Assembly: GCA_025934695.1 (NCBI GenBank)
Contig: JAICWS010000005.1
Coordinates: 82,206 to 146,205, forward strand
Direction: 5' to 3'
DNA: 64,000 nt
DNA from: Alphaproteobacteria bacterium
Lineage (GTDB): Bacteria > Pseudomonadota > Alphaproteobacteria > Micavibrionales > UBA2020
Below the pieces are notes generated by a model. That model was not told where the DNA came from and ran no database searches. It worked only from the letters and a program-made list of their open reading frames with translations. Of the stretch, positions 16,690-24,815 are shown in pieces; positions within the stretch are counted from its first letter, which is position 1; every line of letters begins with the position of its first letter. The translations under genes were made by a program, and so were the position numbers.

Positions 16690-17646
16690 CTAGAGAGACA
16701 TCTCCCAGTCCTGGCCGACGACGTCCTTGCCGAAACGGGTGTGGGTCGTTTCCCTGACGATTTTCAGGCCGGCTTCCTGGAACAGCGGGATGGCGTAATC
16801 GAGGACGCTTTCGGTGCGCATGCGCAGTTTTTTATAGCCGACATGCCGCGCGAAACGGACGAGTTCGTTCAGCAGGTTCGAACCGATCCCCATCCCGCGC
16901 GCATGGGGCGCCACATAGAGCAGGCGCAGCTCGCCGCACTCCTGTCCATTGTCGACGAGGAATACCGAGCCAACAAGGTGCCCGTCCATTTCGGCGACCC
17001 AGCAGCGTTCCTTGGCGGGGTTGAAGCTGCGGATGAATTCGGCCGATTTTTCCGCAACCAGCGCCTCGAATTCGCTGTTGAAGCCGTAATCTTCCGCGAA
17101 GCGGACGGCATGGTTGTGGATGATCAGCCCGATATCGCCCATGCGGTGCGGCCGGATGACATAAGGCGGCGGCGTGACGCGGTCGTCGGTCATCCGGCCT
17201 TGGTTGATGATGCGGTCGATCGTCGTCATCGCACCGACGAGGCGGATCTGCTCCGGCACGGCCAGCGGGGAAACGATGTTGGTGATAATCCGGCGCGCCT
17301 CGGTCAGGATGTCGTCGCTGACCTTGCGGCCTTTCTTCGTCAGGAGGATGTTGCGCTGGCGCGCGTCTTCCTTCGACTTTTCCTTGGTGATAAGCCCGTC
17401 CTTCTCGAAGCGGCACAGGATGCGGCTTAAATACCCGCCATCGAGCTTCAGCTCGCGCGCGAGCACGGTCGCTGTAGTCGCCTTTTTGACGCTGAGTTCA
17501 TTCAGGACGCGCAGCTCCGCGGGCGAAAACGAGCTGCCGAAAATATTCTCGGCCAGCAGCCCGATACGCTGCATGTACATTCGATTGAAGCTTCTGATTA
17601 CTTCCAGGCGCTGTTCGAAGCCCGGATCCGGCTGCAATTCTGACAT
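16690..17646 (-). CDS. MarR-type regulator fused to a GNAT acetyltransferase
   Basis: A 318-residue fusion. Residues about 10-140 form a MarR winged helix (LRVLNELSVKKATTATVLARELKLDGGYLSRILCRFEKDGLITKEKS); residues about 165-318 form a GNAT domain (GHLVGSVFLVDNGQECGELRLLYVAPHARGMGIGSNLLNELVRFA), with the acetyl-CoA loop at HARGMGIG. Proteins of this design probably sense or modify a small molecule and control neighbours. The stop is four bases from the convergent fahA stop. The start at MSELQPD is chosen by alignment with typical MarR N-termini; no clear ribosome site is seen, so it may be longer, up to 17727. Confidence 0.9.
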   Translation of the reverse strand: MSELQPDPGFEQRLEVIRSFNRMYMQRIGLLAENIFGSSFSPAELRVLNELSVKKATTATVLARELKLDGGYLSRILCRFEKDGLITKEKSKEDARQRNILLTKKGRKVSDDILTEARRIITNIVSPLAVPEQIRLVGAMTTIDRIINQGRMTDDRVTPPPYVIRPHRMGDIGLIIHNHAVRFAEDYGFNSEFEALVAEKSAEFIRSFNPAKERCWVAEMDGHLVGSVFLVDNGQECGELRLLYVAPHARGMGIGSNLLNELVRFARHVGYKKLRMRTESVLDYAIPLFQEAGLKIVRETTHTRFGKDVVGQDWEMSL

Positions 17647-17811
17647 GTGCGATACGGTGAAAAAGATTTGGTTCTCAAATTTGGTAGGGCGCTTCCGCGC
17701 CCGCCTCCCCAGTTCTGCCTCAAGCATAGCAAAAAACCCTGCTGGAATGACAGGATTTCGGCACAGTCACTTCTTTTGGAGACAAGTTTTACTTTACAGA
17801 AAAGCGCTGAC

Positions 17812-18393
17812 CTAGCGCAGATTGATAAGCGCCCATTTTTGATCACGCTTGTCAAAATGGAAAGGCTGCACGTTGGCGCTATGGTCGAGCTCGGTAAACA
17901 GGCAGCGCCGCAGCACGCGATATACGCCGCCATGTGCGACGAAGAGAATGTTTTCTCCTTCGAATTGCTCAAGATTCCGGCGGAAAGCCGCAATTGTGCG
18001 GACGCGGAAGTCGGCATAGGGTTCCCCTTTGGGCGGACAGGGATAGCCATTTTCCTCGGCCGGCAGGCCCTTTTTAAGCATTCCGTCCTTCAATTCATCC
18101 ATCTCGGCGATCCTTAGCCCTTCGAACTCGCCGAAATGCCGTTCTTTCAGGCCCTCGTCCACCGCCAGCGGTTTTTGCAGCGCAGCATTGACGATCGAGG
18201 CGGTTTCGTAAGCGCGCGACAGGGTGCTGGCGACGATGCGCTGGATCGGCGCGCGGGCGAGAATCGACACCACCTGCTCCGCCTGGGCGCGGCCCGTATC
18301 GTTGAGGGGGATGTCGGTATGGCCCTGGATCAGGCCGGACTTGTTCCAGTCCGTTTCGCCGTGGCGCAGGAAATAGAATGAACGCTGGAGCAT
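17812..18393 (-). CDS. Histidine phosphatase family protein (phosphoglycerate-mutase-like)
   Basis: A 193-residue member of the histidine phosphatase superfamily, which hydrolyses phosphate esters through a phospho-His. The catalytic start FLRHGETDWN (RHG at about residues 10-12) is present, as are LIQGHTDIPLNDTGRAQA, the acid in LKERHFGEFEG, and the second catalytic His in ILFVAHGGVYR near 150. AAGGTG lies just before the ATG. Substrate unknown; candidates in this family include small phosphates and alpha-ribazole phosphate. It is divergent from a lipoprotein gene. Confidence 0.93.
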   Translation of the reverse strand: MLQRSFYFLRHGETDWNKSGLIQGHTDIPLNDTGRAQAEQVVSILARAPIQRIVASTLSRAYETASIVNAALQKPLAVDEGLKERHFGEFEGLRIAEMDELKDGMLKKGLPAEENGYPCPPKGEPYADFRVRTIAAFRRNLEQFEGENILFVAHGGVYRVLRRCLFTELDHSANVQPFHFDKRDQKWALINLR

Positions 18394-18458
18394 GGCACCT
18401 TCATGGACTTAACGATTGAAACTGGATAACTTATATAAAATTTTCCAGCGGAGTAAAT

Positions 18459-18767
18459 ATGCTTCATCGGGTCCTGCCGGCATTTGTCGGGCTGATTTTT
18501 CTCTCCGCCTGTGCGGCGCCTCCGCCCCCTCCGGTGCAGAAGCCTGCGCCGCACCCTGTCTGCAGCACCCTCGACCACATGCTGCACGAACTGGAGAAGA
18601 ACGCAAATTACGCTTATACAGCGGATGCTATCGACAGCCACGAAGAAGTCCATGAGTGGTTCGTCAATCCCAGGACGCGGAAATGGGTGCAGATCCACGT
18701 CTACAGCAACCTGAAGGCCTGCATCGAATTCAAGGGCTCGGACTGGCATTGGGCGCTGGATCATTGA
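18459..18767 (+). CDS. Small putative lipoprotein
   Basis: A 102-residue protein with a lipoprotein signal: hydrophobic stretch VLPAFVGLIFLSAC with lipobox L-S-A-C at residues 15-18, then a Pro-rich spacer (AAPPPPPVQKPAP). The mature part contains CSTLDHMLHELEKNANYAYT and WFVNPRTRKWVQIHVYSNLKACIEFKG. GGAG lies before the ATG. It ends 12 bases from the convergent DUF3299 gene. Likely anchored in a membrane; no domain recognised. Confidence 0.8.
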   Translation: MLHRVLPAFVGLIFLSACAAPPPPPVQKPAPHPVCSTLDHMLHELEKNANYAYTADAIDSHEEVHEWFVNPRTRKWVQIHVYSNLKACIEFKGSDWHWALDH

Positions 18768-18779
18768 CCCGGCCGTCAA

Positions 18780-19373
18780 TCACTTCACCAGACTGACGTC
18801 CGTCATCCGGTAGAAGGTGCTATTTTCCGGGTCTTTTTCGACCAGCTGCAGCTTACCCTTCAGCGTGATCGCGTCATAGGAGAATTTGATCGGCTGCTTG
18901 TCGGCATGGACCTCGATCACCAGCGCGGGCGAGACATGGTAATGAAACGGGCAGCTGACCGGGAACGGGCCGAACAGGAACAGCTGCTGCTTGTCGACCG
19001 CGCCCAGCGGAAACATGAAGCCCTTGACCGTGATTTCCTTGCCATTGAGCGCTTTCACCTCGGGCGGGAAGCCGGGTTTGAAATACTGGAAGTCGAAGCC
19101 TTGCTTGTCCTTGCCCTCGATGTTGATTTCCTTGGTTTTGCCGAAGGTGCGCCAGTCGACGCCGCCCTTGGGGATGTCGACATAGTCCTTGGCGTAATCC
19201 GCAAGCGTGCGGTTGGGCGAGTCCAGCACCATCGTGCCCATATCGATCTTGCCGGTCACGGTCATCTCGGACTGCGTGAGACCCGTGGTTTCAGGCGTCG
19301 CCTTCTGCTTGGTGAAGGCGTAAGCCGGCGCCGCCATAAGCAGGGCAGAAAGGATGGCTGCGATTATCCTCAT
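18780..19373 (-). CDS. DUF3299 family periplasmic protein
   Basis: A 197-residue secreted protein with a signal peptide (MRIIAAILSALLMAAPAYA). The mature part matches the DUF3299 pattern as I remember it: VDWRTFGKTKE, PPEVKALNGKEITVKGFMFPLG, and a Cys-Pro-Phe-His-Tyr-His segment (CPFHYHVSPALVIEV) that could bind metal. The gene overlaps the upstream ABC permease by four bases (ATGA) and is the third gene of that operon, so it is probably the periplasmic partner of the exporter. The substrate is unknown. Confidence 0.82.
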   Translation of the reverse strand: MRIIAAILSALLMAAPAYAFTKQKATPETTGLTQSEMTVTGKIDMGTMVLDSPNRTLADYAKDYVDIPKGGVDWRTFGKTKEINIEGKDKQGFDFQYFKPGFPPEVKALNGKEITVKGFMFPLGAVDKQQLFLFGPFPVSCPFHYHVSPALVIEVHADKQPIKFSYDAITLKGKLQLVEKDPENSTFYRMTDVSLVK

Positions 19374-20575
19374 GCGCGCCCCCGCGCAAGAATGCCCGCG
19401 ATATCGGTGCGCGCGGCGGAGAGGGCTGGAACGGCGCCCGCCAGAAGCCCGGTGCCGAGGCCCACGGTCAGCAATAATCCGTCCGTCTGCGTCAGGGATA
19501 GCATTTCCGAAGGAAGCACCAGACCCTGCAGGCTCGCAATCGTCGAGGCGGCGCAGAAAGCCAGCATATGCCCTGCGGCGATGCCCGCTATCGTACCCGC
19601 CGCGCTCAGCATCATGCCTTCGGCAATGACAGTGCCGGATAGCGTCAGGGGCGAGGCGCCAAGGACGCGCAGCACGCCCAGGTCATAGCGACGCGCCGAC
19701 AGGCTGGAGGCCAGCGATGAAAGCAGCATCAGGGCCGAAAGTGCGATAAACCCCGCACCCAGCGCCGTCAGTAGGTCACGGCCGAAACCGAGGCTTTGCG
19801 ACAGGCGCGTCATTTCATAGCCGGGATTGGCGGCCAGCAGGTTCGAGGTCTTGTTGATCTCGCGTGGCAGGTTGATGATGGCGATGGGACTGTGAACCTT
19901 CACCAGCAGCGCCGTGACCTGGTGGCCGATCTTCTGCTCCTCCGCGGCGTCGGGGTCGCCCGCATCGGGATGGCGGTGCAGCTCCTGCACGCTTTCGACG
20001 GAGGTCAGGATCAGCCGGTCGAGCACGGTACCCGTCGGCTTCATGGTTCCCGTGATCTGGTAGAGATGGAAGTTATGCACGTCGTCGCTGTCGGCCGACA
20101 GCCCGTGCACGCCCGCGAACCTGTCGCCGACTTTCAGCTCGGTGAAAGCGCCCGCGACGGCGTCGAAGGGTTTCGAAAACATTACGCCGTCGCGAATCGT
20201 CGCATGATAAAGCGCCGGATAATCCGGCGTCGTGCCCGCGATGCGAAAACCGTGATAATTATCTCCAAGAGCGAGTGGAATAATCTGGCTGATCTTCGGA
20301 TTATGCTTCATCTTCTCGTAATCTTCGGCCTCGATGTTCCCGGTGGGAACATCGGCATGGTAGACGGACGACAGGACGAGCTGCAAAGGACTTCCCTTCG
20401 CGCCGATGACGACATCGATGCCTTCCGCGTTGCGCATGAAGCTAGTCTCGATGGAGCCGGAGAGCAGGAAGATGCAACTCAGCAGCGCGAACCCTGCGCC
20501 GGCCGCGAGGACGCAGAGCGAGGCCTGCAAAGGACGCGATTTGATCGATGCGGCGGCGAGCGACAGCGCGTTCAT
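19370..20575 (-). CDS. ABC transporter permease, MacB/FtsX type
   Basis: A 401-residue permease with one N-terminal membrane helix (ASLCVLAAGAGFALLSCIFLLSG), a large periplasmic domain (about residues 45-260), and three C-terminal helices of the FtsX kind (LLTALGAGFIALSALMLLSSLAS; VIAEGMMLSAAGTIAGIAAGHML; LLLTVGLGTGLLAGAVPALSAART). This type-VII architecture pulls substrates or lipoproteins from the periplasm or inner membrane by mechanotransmission. It overlaps both neighbours by four bases, making a coupled ATPase-permease-DUF3299 set. Confidence 0.92.
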   Translation of the reverse strand: MNALSLAAASIKSRPLQASLCVLAAGAGFALLSCIFLLSGSIETSFMRNAEGIDVVIGAKGSPLQLVLSSVYHADVPTGNIEAEDYEKMKHNPKISQIIPLALGDNYHGFRIAGTTPDYPALYHATIRDGVMFSKPFDAVAGAFTELKVGDRFAGVHGLSADSDDVHNFHLYQITGTMKPTGTVLDRLILTSVESVQELHRHPDAGDPDAAEEQKIGHQVTALLVKVHSPIAIINLPREINKTSNLLAANPGYEMTRLSQSLGFGRDLLTALGAGFIALSALMLLSSLASSLSARRYDLGVLRVLGASPLTLSGTVIAEGMMLSAAGTIAGIAAGHMLAFCAASTIASLQGLVLPSEMLSLTQTDGLLLTVGLGTGLLAGAVPALSAARTDIAGILARGRA

Positions 20576-21234
20576 GCGGCCTCCCTGGCCCGGCCTTCGA
20601 GCCGGATGACATGCTTGAAATGATGGATGATGCGATTGTCGTGGGTCGCGATGAGCAGCGCCGCCCCCGCCTCTTTCGCCTGGTCATGGAGCAGTTTCAG
20701 CACGATCTCGGCGTTTTCATCGTCGAGGGCCGAGGTCGGCTCGTCCGTCATGATGATCTTCGGGCGATTCAGCACGGCGCGCGCGATGGCAGCGCGCTGC
20801 TGCTCGCCCTGGCTCAAGGCTTCCGGCTTGCGGTGCGCCTTGCCGATGAGGCCCAGTGTCGTCATGAGATGGTCGATGCGCTTTTCGTCGCGCGGCATAT
20901 CGGCCATGTCGGCCGCGAGCGCGATGTTCTGGCGCAGGTTCAGCGTGGGCAGCAAGTGCAGCGTCTGGAACACGAAACCGAAATTCTCGCCCCGCAGATG
21001 GTCGCGTGCGCGCGGCGCGAGCGTATAGACATCATGGCCCTTGAAATGCACCGATCCCGTTGCCGGCTTCAGCAGCCCCGCCAGCACCGACAAGAGCGTC
21101 GTCTTGCCGGAGCCCGAAGGACCCAGCACCAGCGTCTTCTCCATCGTCTCGACGCGAATATCGGGAAACGCCAAAGGCGGCGTGCCCTTGCGCAGGACGG
21201 ATATATTTTTGGACTGAAGCAGTATCCCCGACAT
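20572..21234 (-). CDS. ABC transporter ATP-binding protein, LolD-like
   Basis: A 220-residue ATPase of the MacB/LolD class. Walker A is GPSGSGKTTLL (about residues 39-49), the signature LSQGEQQRAAIARA (about 139), and Walker B KIIMTDEPTSALDDE (about 157); the switch His is in IATHD. I start at MSGILLQSKN because AAAAGGGA immediately precedes it; ten more residues are possible. It is the first gene of the exporter operon, which lies just downstream of tRNA-Thr on the same strand. Confidence 0.93.
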   Translation of the reverse strand: MSGILLQSKNISVLRKGTPPLAFPDIRVETMEKTLVLGPSGSGKTTLLSVLAGLLKPATGSVHFKGHDVYTLAPRARDHLRGENFGFVFQTLHLLPTLNLRQNIALAADMADMPRDEKRIDHLMTTLGLIGKAHRKPEALSQGEQQRAAIARAVLNRPKIIMTDEPTSALDDENAEIVLKLLHDQAKEAGAALLIATHDNRIIHHFKHVIRLEGRAREAA

Positions 21235-21286
21235 GTCCCTTTTCCCGAGCGGCTTGCCACCCAAAGCTCGCGAAGCGAGTGAAGGA

Positions 21287-21361
21287 TGGTGCTGTTGAAG
21301 CGGATTGAACGCTCGACCTCCCCCTTACCAAGGGGGTGCTCTACCACTGAGCTACAACAGC
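21287..21361 (-). tRNA. tRNA-Thr (anticodon GGT)
   Basis: A 75-base cloverleaf with acceptor GCTGTTG / CAACAGC, D-arm TAGCTCAGTGGTAGAGC, anticodon stem CCCCC / GGGGG with loop TTGGTAA (anticodon GGT), T-arm GAGCG-TTCAATC-CGCTT, discriminator A, and encoded CCA. The promoter is at 21424-21452. Confidence 0.95.
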
Positions 21362-21423
21362 ATACTCTTTAACATCAATGGGTTAGGCTTGCGCCACCGG
21401 CCCCAAGGGATCGCTGGATGTAT

Positions 21424-21452
21424 GGATAAGGTAAAATCCCCTGTCTTGTCAA
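21424..21452 (-). promoter_or_regulatory. Promoter of tRNA-Thr
   Basis: Minus strand TTGACA, 17 bases, TTATCC, about 60 bases before the tRNA. Its -10 box resembles the TTATAA of the other two tRNA promoters. Confidence 0.65.
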
Positions 21453-21511
21453 CAAATCTCCTTTCCATTAAGAAAGTCAATGACCCGCTCCAAATTACAG
21501 AAAGACCAGCC

Positions 21512-22570
21512 ATGACGCCCGATTCCGGCGCTCCGCCGTCCCCGAAAACGACTGCCGACACCCTGAAATCGAAAACATCGCTGCCCGTCATCGTGGCGCC
21601 GATGTTCCTCGTCTCAAATCCCGACATGGCGCTGGCCTCATGCAAGGAAGGGCTGGTCGGCAGTTTTCCCGCCCTGAACCAGTTGACGAGCCAAGGCTTC
21701 GAAGACTGGCTCATTAAAATGAATGATGGCATCGAGAAACTGAAGAAAGATAATCCGGGCCAGACCATCGGCCCTTATGCCGTCAACCTGATCGTCCACA
21801 AGACCAATCCGCGTCTCGAGGAAGACCTGGCGCTTTGCATCAAGCACAAGGTGCCGGTCGTCATCACCTCGCTGGGCGCAGTGCCGGACCTCGTCAAGGC
21901 CGTGCATGCCTACGGCGGCATCGTGCTGCATGACGTGACGAACATCGAGCATGCCAAGAAAGCGGCGGCGGCCGGCGTCGATGGGTTGATTGCTGTGTCC
22001 GCCGGTGCTGGCGGCCATGCGGGCACGCGTAATCCAGTTTCACTCGTCAATGAGATCCGCGAATTCTTCGACGGTGTCGTCGTGCTGGCGGGTTGCCTGT
22101 CCAACGGACATGACGTACTGAGCGCAGAGGTCATGGGCGCGGATTTTGCCTATATGGGCACTCGCTTCGTCGCAACGAAAGAATCATCGGCGGATCCGGC
22201 CTATAAACAAATGATCGTCGATGCCTCGGCCACCGACGTGGTCTATACGTCGGCGGTGAGCGGCATTCCTGCGAACTTCCTGAAGGACAGCATGGCGAAA
22301 GCCGGCTTCGACGTCGAAAAGCTCAAAAAGGAAGGCGCCGCCGCCGGCAAACTGAAGCCAATGAACGCTGACGGCGAAGAGGCCAAGGCCTGGAAAACCG
22401 TCTGGTCGGCAGGCCAGGGCGTCAGCAATATCCATGACATCCCTTCGGTCGAAGATCTCGCCAAGCGTCTCGAGACCGAATATGCGGAGGCGAAGGAAGA
22501 ACTGGCGAAAAAGCTCGGCATCGCCCCCGCGAAGCCGAAAGCCGCCGCGCCGAAAGCGCCGAAGCCGTAA
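21512..22570 (+). CDS. Nitronate monooxygenase-like flavoprotein, paralogue 1
   Basis: A 352-residue TIM-barrel FMN protein of the nitronate monooxygenase / 2-nitropropane dioxygenase family, which oxidises alkyl nitronates. The motifs are LPVIVAPMFLVSN (FMN phosphate side), PYAVNLIVHK, and the active-site loop SAGAGGHAGT, where His is the expected catalytic residue, then GTRFVATKES. The start giving MTPDSGAPPSP is chosen because the longer frame from 21305 begins inside tRNA-Thr. The C-terminus is a Lys/Ala/Pro tail. Two paralogues follow within 4 kb. Confidence 0.9.
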   Translation: MTPDSGAPPSPKTTADTLKSKTSLPVIVAPMFLVSNPDMALASCKEGLVGSFPALNQLTSQGFEDWLIKMNDGIEKLKKDNPGQTIGPYAVNLIVHKTNPRLEEDLALCIKHKVPVVITSLGAVPDLVKAVHAYGGIVLHDVTNIEHAKKAAAAGVDGLIAVSAGAGGHAGTRNPVSLVNEIREFFDGVVVLAGCLSNGHDVLSAEVMGADFAYMGTRFVATKESSADPAYKQMIVDASATDVVYTSAVSGIPANFLKDSMAKAGFDVEKLKKEGAAAGKLKPMNADGEEAKAWKTVWSAGQGVSNIHDIPSVEDLAKRLETEYAEAKEELAKKLGIAPAKPKAAAPKAPKP

Positions 22571-22579
22571 GAAACACGC

Positions 22580-22698
22580 GTAACCCCGTCGAAGGCCGGG
22601 GTCTCTGCACTCGCAAAATAAATTGGCGGACATCGTCACAAACGATATCCGCCATTTTTGTTGATATATCCAAGACCCCCGGCTTTCGCCGGGATTAC
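22580..22698. repeat. Family A paired palindrome enclosing a terminator
   Basis: GTAACCCCGTCGAAGGCCGG (left, from 22580) and its near-complement (right, to 22698), with a Rho-independent terminator at 22624-22659 in the spacer. It lies between convergent NMO and Bax-inhibitor genes. Confidence 0.82.
22624..22659 (+). terminator. Rho-independent terminator after paralogue 1
   Basis: Stem TGGCGGACATCG / CGATATCCGCCA (one G-T pair), a seven-base loop, then TTTTT. An A-rich left flank may let it act on the opposite strand too. Confidence 0.85.
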
Positions 22699-22707
22699 GA
22701 AAGTGTT

Positions 22708-23421
22708 TTACCTGCGATCGCCCATCAGGCTGATCAGCATATTGAACAGGTTGATGAAGTTCAGGTACATGCGCAGCGCGCCGGTGAGGGCCATCTGGTC
22801 GTTATTGCCGCCGTATTGATAGCTCTCCTTGATGTACTGGGTATCCCAGGCGGCAAGCCCGGTGAAGATGACGACGCCCATGATCGACACGGCCCACTGG
22901 AGGCCTGCCGAATGGAAGAACATGTTGAAGAGCGAGGCGAAGAAGATGCCCATAAAGCCCATCATCATGAACGATCCCATCTTCGTGAGGTCGCGCTTCG
23001 TCGTATAGCCGTAGAGGCTGGTCGCGGCGAAGGTCGCGGCGGTGATGAAAAAGACCCGCGCGATGCTCTGCGCCGTGAAGACGAGGAAGATCGAGCCCAT
23101 GGAGAGGCCCATCAGCGCCGAGAACAGCGCGAACATTCGCGTGGCTTCCCCTGCCTCCATGCGCGACAGGCGCTGGGGCGTGAGACCGAACCACAGAAAG
23201 GCGAGCGGCGCGAAGGCCACTACATAGAACAAGGGCGTGCCGAAGATCGCGTGCGCGAGAGCGGGCACCGAAGCGACGCCCCAGGCGACGAGACCGGTGA
23301 TACCAAGACCGATGGTCATGATGTTATAGACCTTGCGCATATGCGCCTGCAGGCCGGCGTCGATATCGCTGCCATAGGCCGCGCGATTGACGGACTGGTT
23401 TTCAAGCGGATCGAAGGACAT
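22708..23421 (-). CDS. Bax inhibitor-1/YccA family membrane protein
   Basis: A 237-residue inner-membrane protein with about seven hydrophobic helices (IMTIGLGITGLVAWGVASVP, LFYVVAFAPLAFLWFG, MFALFSALMGLSMGSIFLVF, VFFITAATFAATSLYGY, GSFMMMGFMGIFFASLFNMFF, WAVSIMGVVIFTGLAAWDTQYI) and the family ending LTGALRMYLNFINLFNMLISLMGDRR. Relatives include YbhL, YccA and BsYetJ (a calcium leak channel). It is monocistronic and divergent from the second nitronate-monooxygenase paralogue. Ion leak or protease modulation are both known for the family; the role here is open. Confidence 0.95.
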   Translation of the reverse strand: MSFDPLENQSVNRAAYGSDIDAGLQAHMRKVYNIMTIGLGITGLVAWGVASVPALAHAIFGTPLFYVVAFAPLAFLWFGLTPQRLSRMEAGEATRMFALFSALMGLSMGSIFLVFTAQSIARVFFITAATFAATSLYGYTTKRDLTKMGSFMMMGFMGIFFASLFNMFFHSAGLQWAVSIMGVVIFTGLAAWDTQYIKESYQYGGNNDQMALTGALRMYLNFINLFNMLISLMGDRR

Positions 23422-23528
23422 TTCTTGTTTTTCCTTTCAAAGCTATTGAATTCATTGCTTTATACGCAGGAGTTTAGGCGATGGATGGGTGGGGAGTCAC
23501 TAAATAAAAGACAAGGTTTTCCAAGCTC

Positions 23529-23557
23529 TTGACCGAACCCTGCGCCACCGCTACCGT
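23529..23557 (+). promoter_or_regulatory. Promoter of paralogue 2, possibly leaderless
   Basis: TTGACC, 17 bases, TACCGT, then only five bases (GCATT) to the ATG at 23563, with no ribosome binding site. The transcript should begin on or next to the start codon. Confidence 0.5.
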
Positions 23558-23562
23558 GCATT

Positions 23563-24612
23563 ATGCCCAATCCTCCTAAAGATATAGCCGCGGAACTCAA
23601 AGGCGCAACCTCGCTGCCCGTCATCGTCGCGCCGATGTTCCTTGTGTCCAACGCGGATCTCGTCCTGGCCTCCTGCAAGGAAGGGCTAGTCGGCAGCATC
23701 CCCGCGGGCGCGTCGTGGACCGGCGCCGCCTTCGAACAGCTGCTTAAGGATCTTAATGATGGCATCGACAAGCTCAAAGCCGCCGACCCTGCCGCGAAGG
23801 TCGGCCCGTATGCCGTCAACCTGACGTTCAAAAGTATGAACAAGCGCCTCGATGCCGATATCGACCTTTGCGTGAAGTACAAAGTGCCCATCGTCCTGGC
23901 GTCCCACGAAGCGACGCAGGAACAGATCGACAAGATTCACGCTTATGGCGGCCTCGTCCTGCATGATGCGGCGACCATCGAACAGGCGAACAAGGCGATC
24001 GCCGCGGGCGCGGACGGCATCATCGCCATCGGCGCGGGCGCCGGTGGACAGGCGGGCACGATGAACCCCTTCGCGCTCGTGAACGGCATCCGCGAAGTAT
24101 TTGACGGGCCGATCATCCTGGCGGGCTGCATCAATACGGGCCAGGATATTCTCGCCGCGCAGGCGATGGGCGCCGATATGGTTGTCATGGGCACGCGCTT
24201 TATCGCGACGGAGGAATCGAACGCAGAAACCGATTACAAGAACATGATCGTCGGCGCGCAATCGTCCGACATCATCTACACCTCCGCCATCTCCGGCGCG
24301 CCCGGCAATTTCATCCGCCAGAGCCTCGAAGGCTGCGGCTATGACGTCGAGCAGTTGAAGAAAGAGGGTGCGGGCGCCCCCAGAATTCCGCCGCCGCCGG
24401 GACAGGAATCCCGCGCCTGGAAATATGCCTGGTCCGCAGGCCAGGGCGTAGGCGGCATCCACGACATTCCAACCGCCGCCGAACTCGCCGACCGGCTGAA
24501 GGCAGAGCACGCCGCCGCGAAGGCGGAATTTGCGGTGAAGCTAGGGATTGTTCCCCCGCCCAAACCGCCCGCACCGGGCGTCTTCCGGTCACCAAAACCA
24601 CCCTCGCCATAA
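23563..24612 (+). CDS. Nitronate monooxygenase-like flavoprotein, paralogue 2
   Basis: A 349-residue paralogue of the flavoprotein at 21512, with LPVIVAPMFLVSN, GPYAVNLTFKS, GLVLHDA, and GTRFIATEES. The active-site loop reads GAGAGGQAGT: the His expected there is Gln, so the nitronate reaction may be lost or altered. The C-terminus is Pro-rich (PPPKPPAPGVFRSPKPPSP). No Shine-Dalgarno sequence precedes the ATG; a promoter ends five bases before it. Divergent from the Bax-inhibitor gene. Confidence 0.9.
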   Translation: MPNPPKDIAAELKGATSLPVIVAPMFLVSNADLVLASCKEGLVGSIPAGASWTGAAFEQLLKDLNDGIDKLKAADPAAKVGPYAVNLTFKSMNKRLDADIDLCVKYKVPIVLASHEATQEQIDKIHAYGGLVLHDAATIEQANKAIAAGADGIIAIGAGAGGQAGTMNPFALVNGIREVFDGPIILAGCINTGQDILAAQAMGADMVVMGTRFIATEESNAETDYKNMIVGAQSSDIIYTSAISGAPGNFIRQSLEGCGYDVEQLKKEGAGAPRIPPPPGQESRAWKYAWSAGQGVGGIHDIPTAAELADRLKAEHAAAKAEFAVKLGIVPPPKPPAPGVFRSPKPPSP

Positions 24613-24728
24613 GTGCTACCCCGGCGAAGGCCGGGGTCCACGGACTTGATCGGTCGGAGGAAACTGGCAGGCGCCGGTTTTTCTGAAACGGCGCAGTCCG
24701 TGGACCCCGGCTTTCGCCGGGGTGGCAC
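24613..24728. repeat. Family A paired palindrome, long arms
   Basis: Arms of 34 bases (24613-24646 and 24695-24728), beginning GTGCTACCCCGGCGAAGG and ending with its near-complement, with two mismatches. The arms extend past the core by CACGGACT / AGTCCGTG. Confidence 0.85.
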
Positions 24729-24780
24729 TATTGGGTAAATGTTTGTCTTCATTAAATTTTCCAGATATTTCCCGAATCTA

Positions 24781-24810
24781 TTGACTATTCATCGGCGTTT
24801 TCGCTACTGT
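24781..24810 (+). promoter_or_regulatory. Promoter of paralogue 3, possibly leaderless
   Basis: TTGACT, 18 bases, TACTGT, then five bases (ATCTT) to the ATG at 24816. No ribosome site is present. Confidence 0.5.
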
Positions 24811-24815
24811 ATCTT

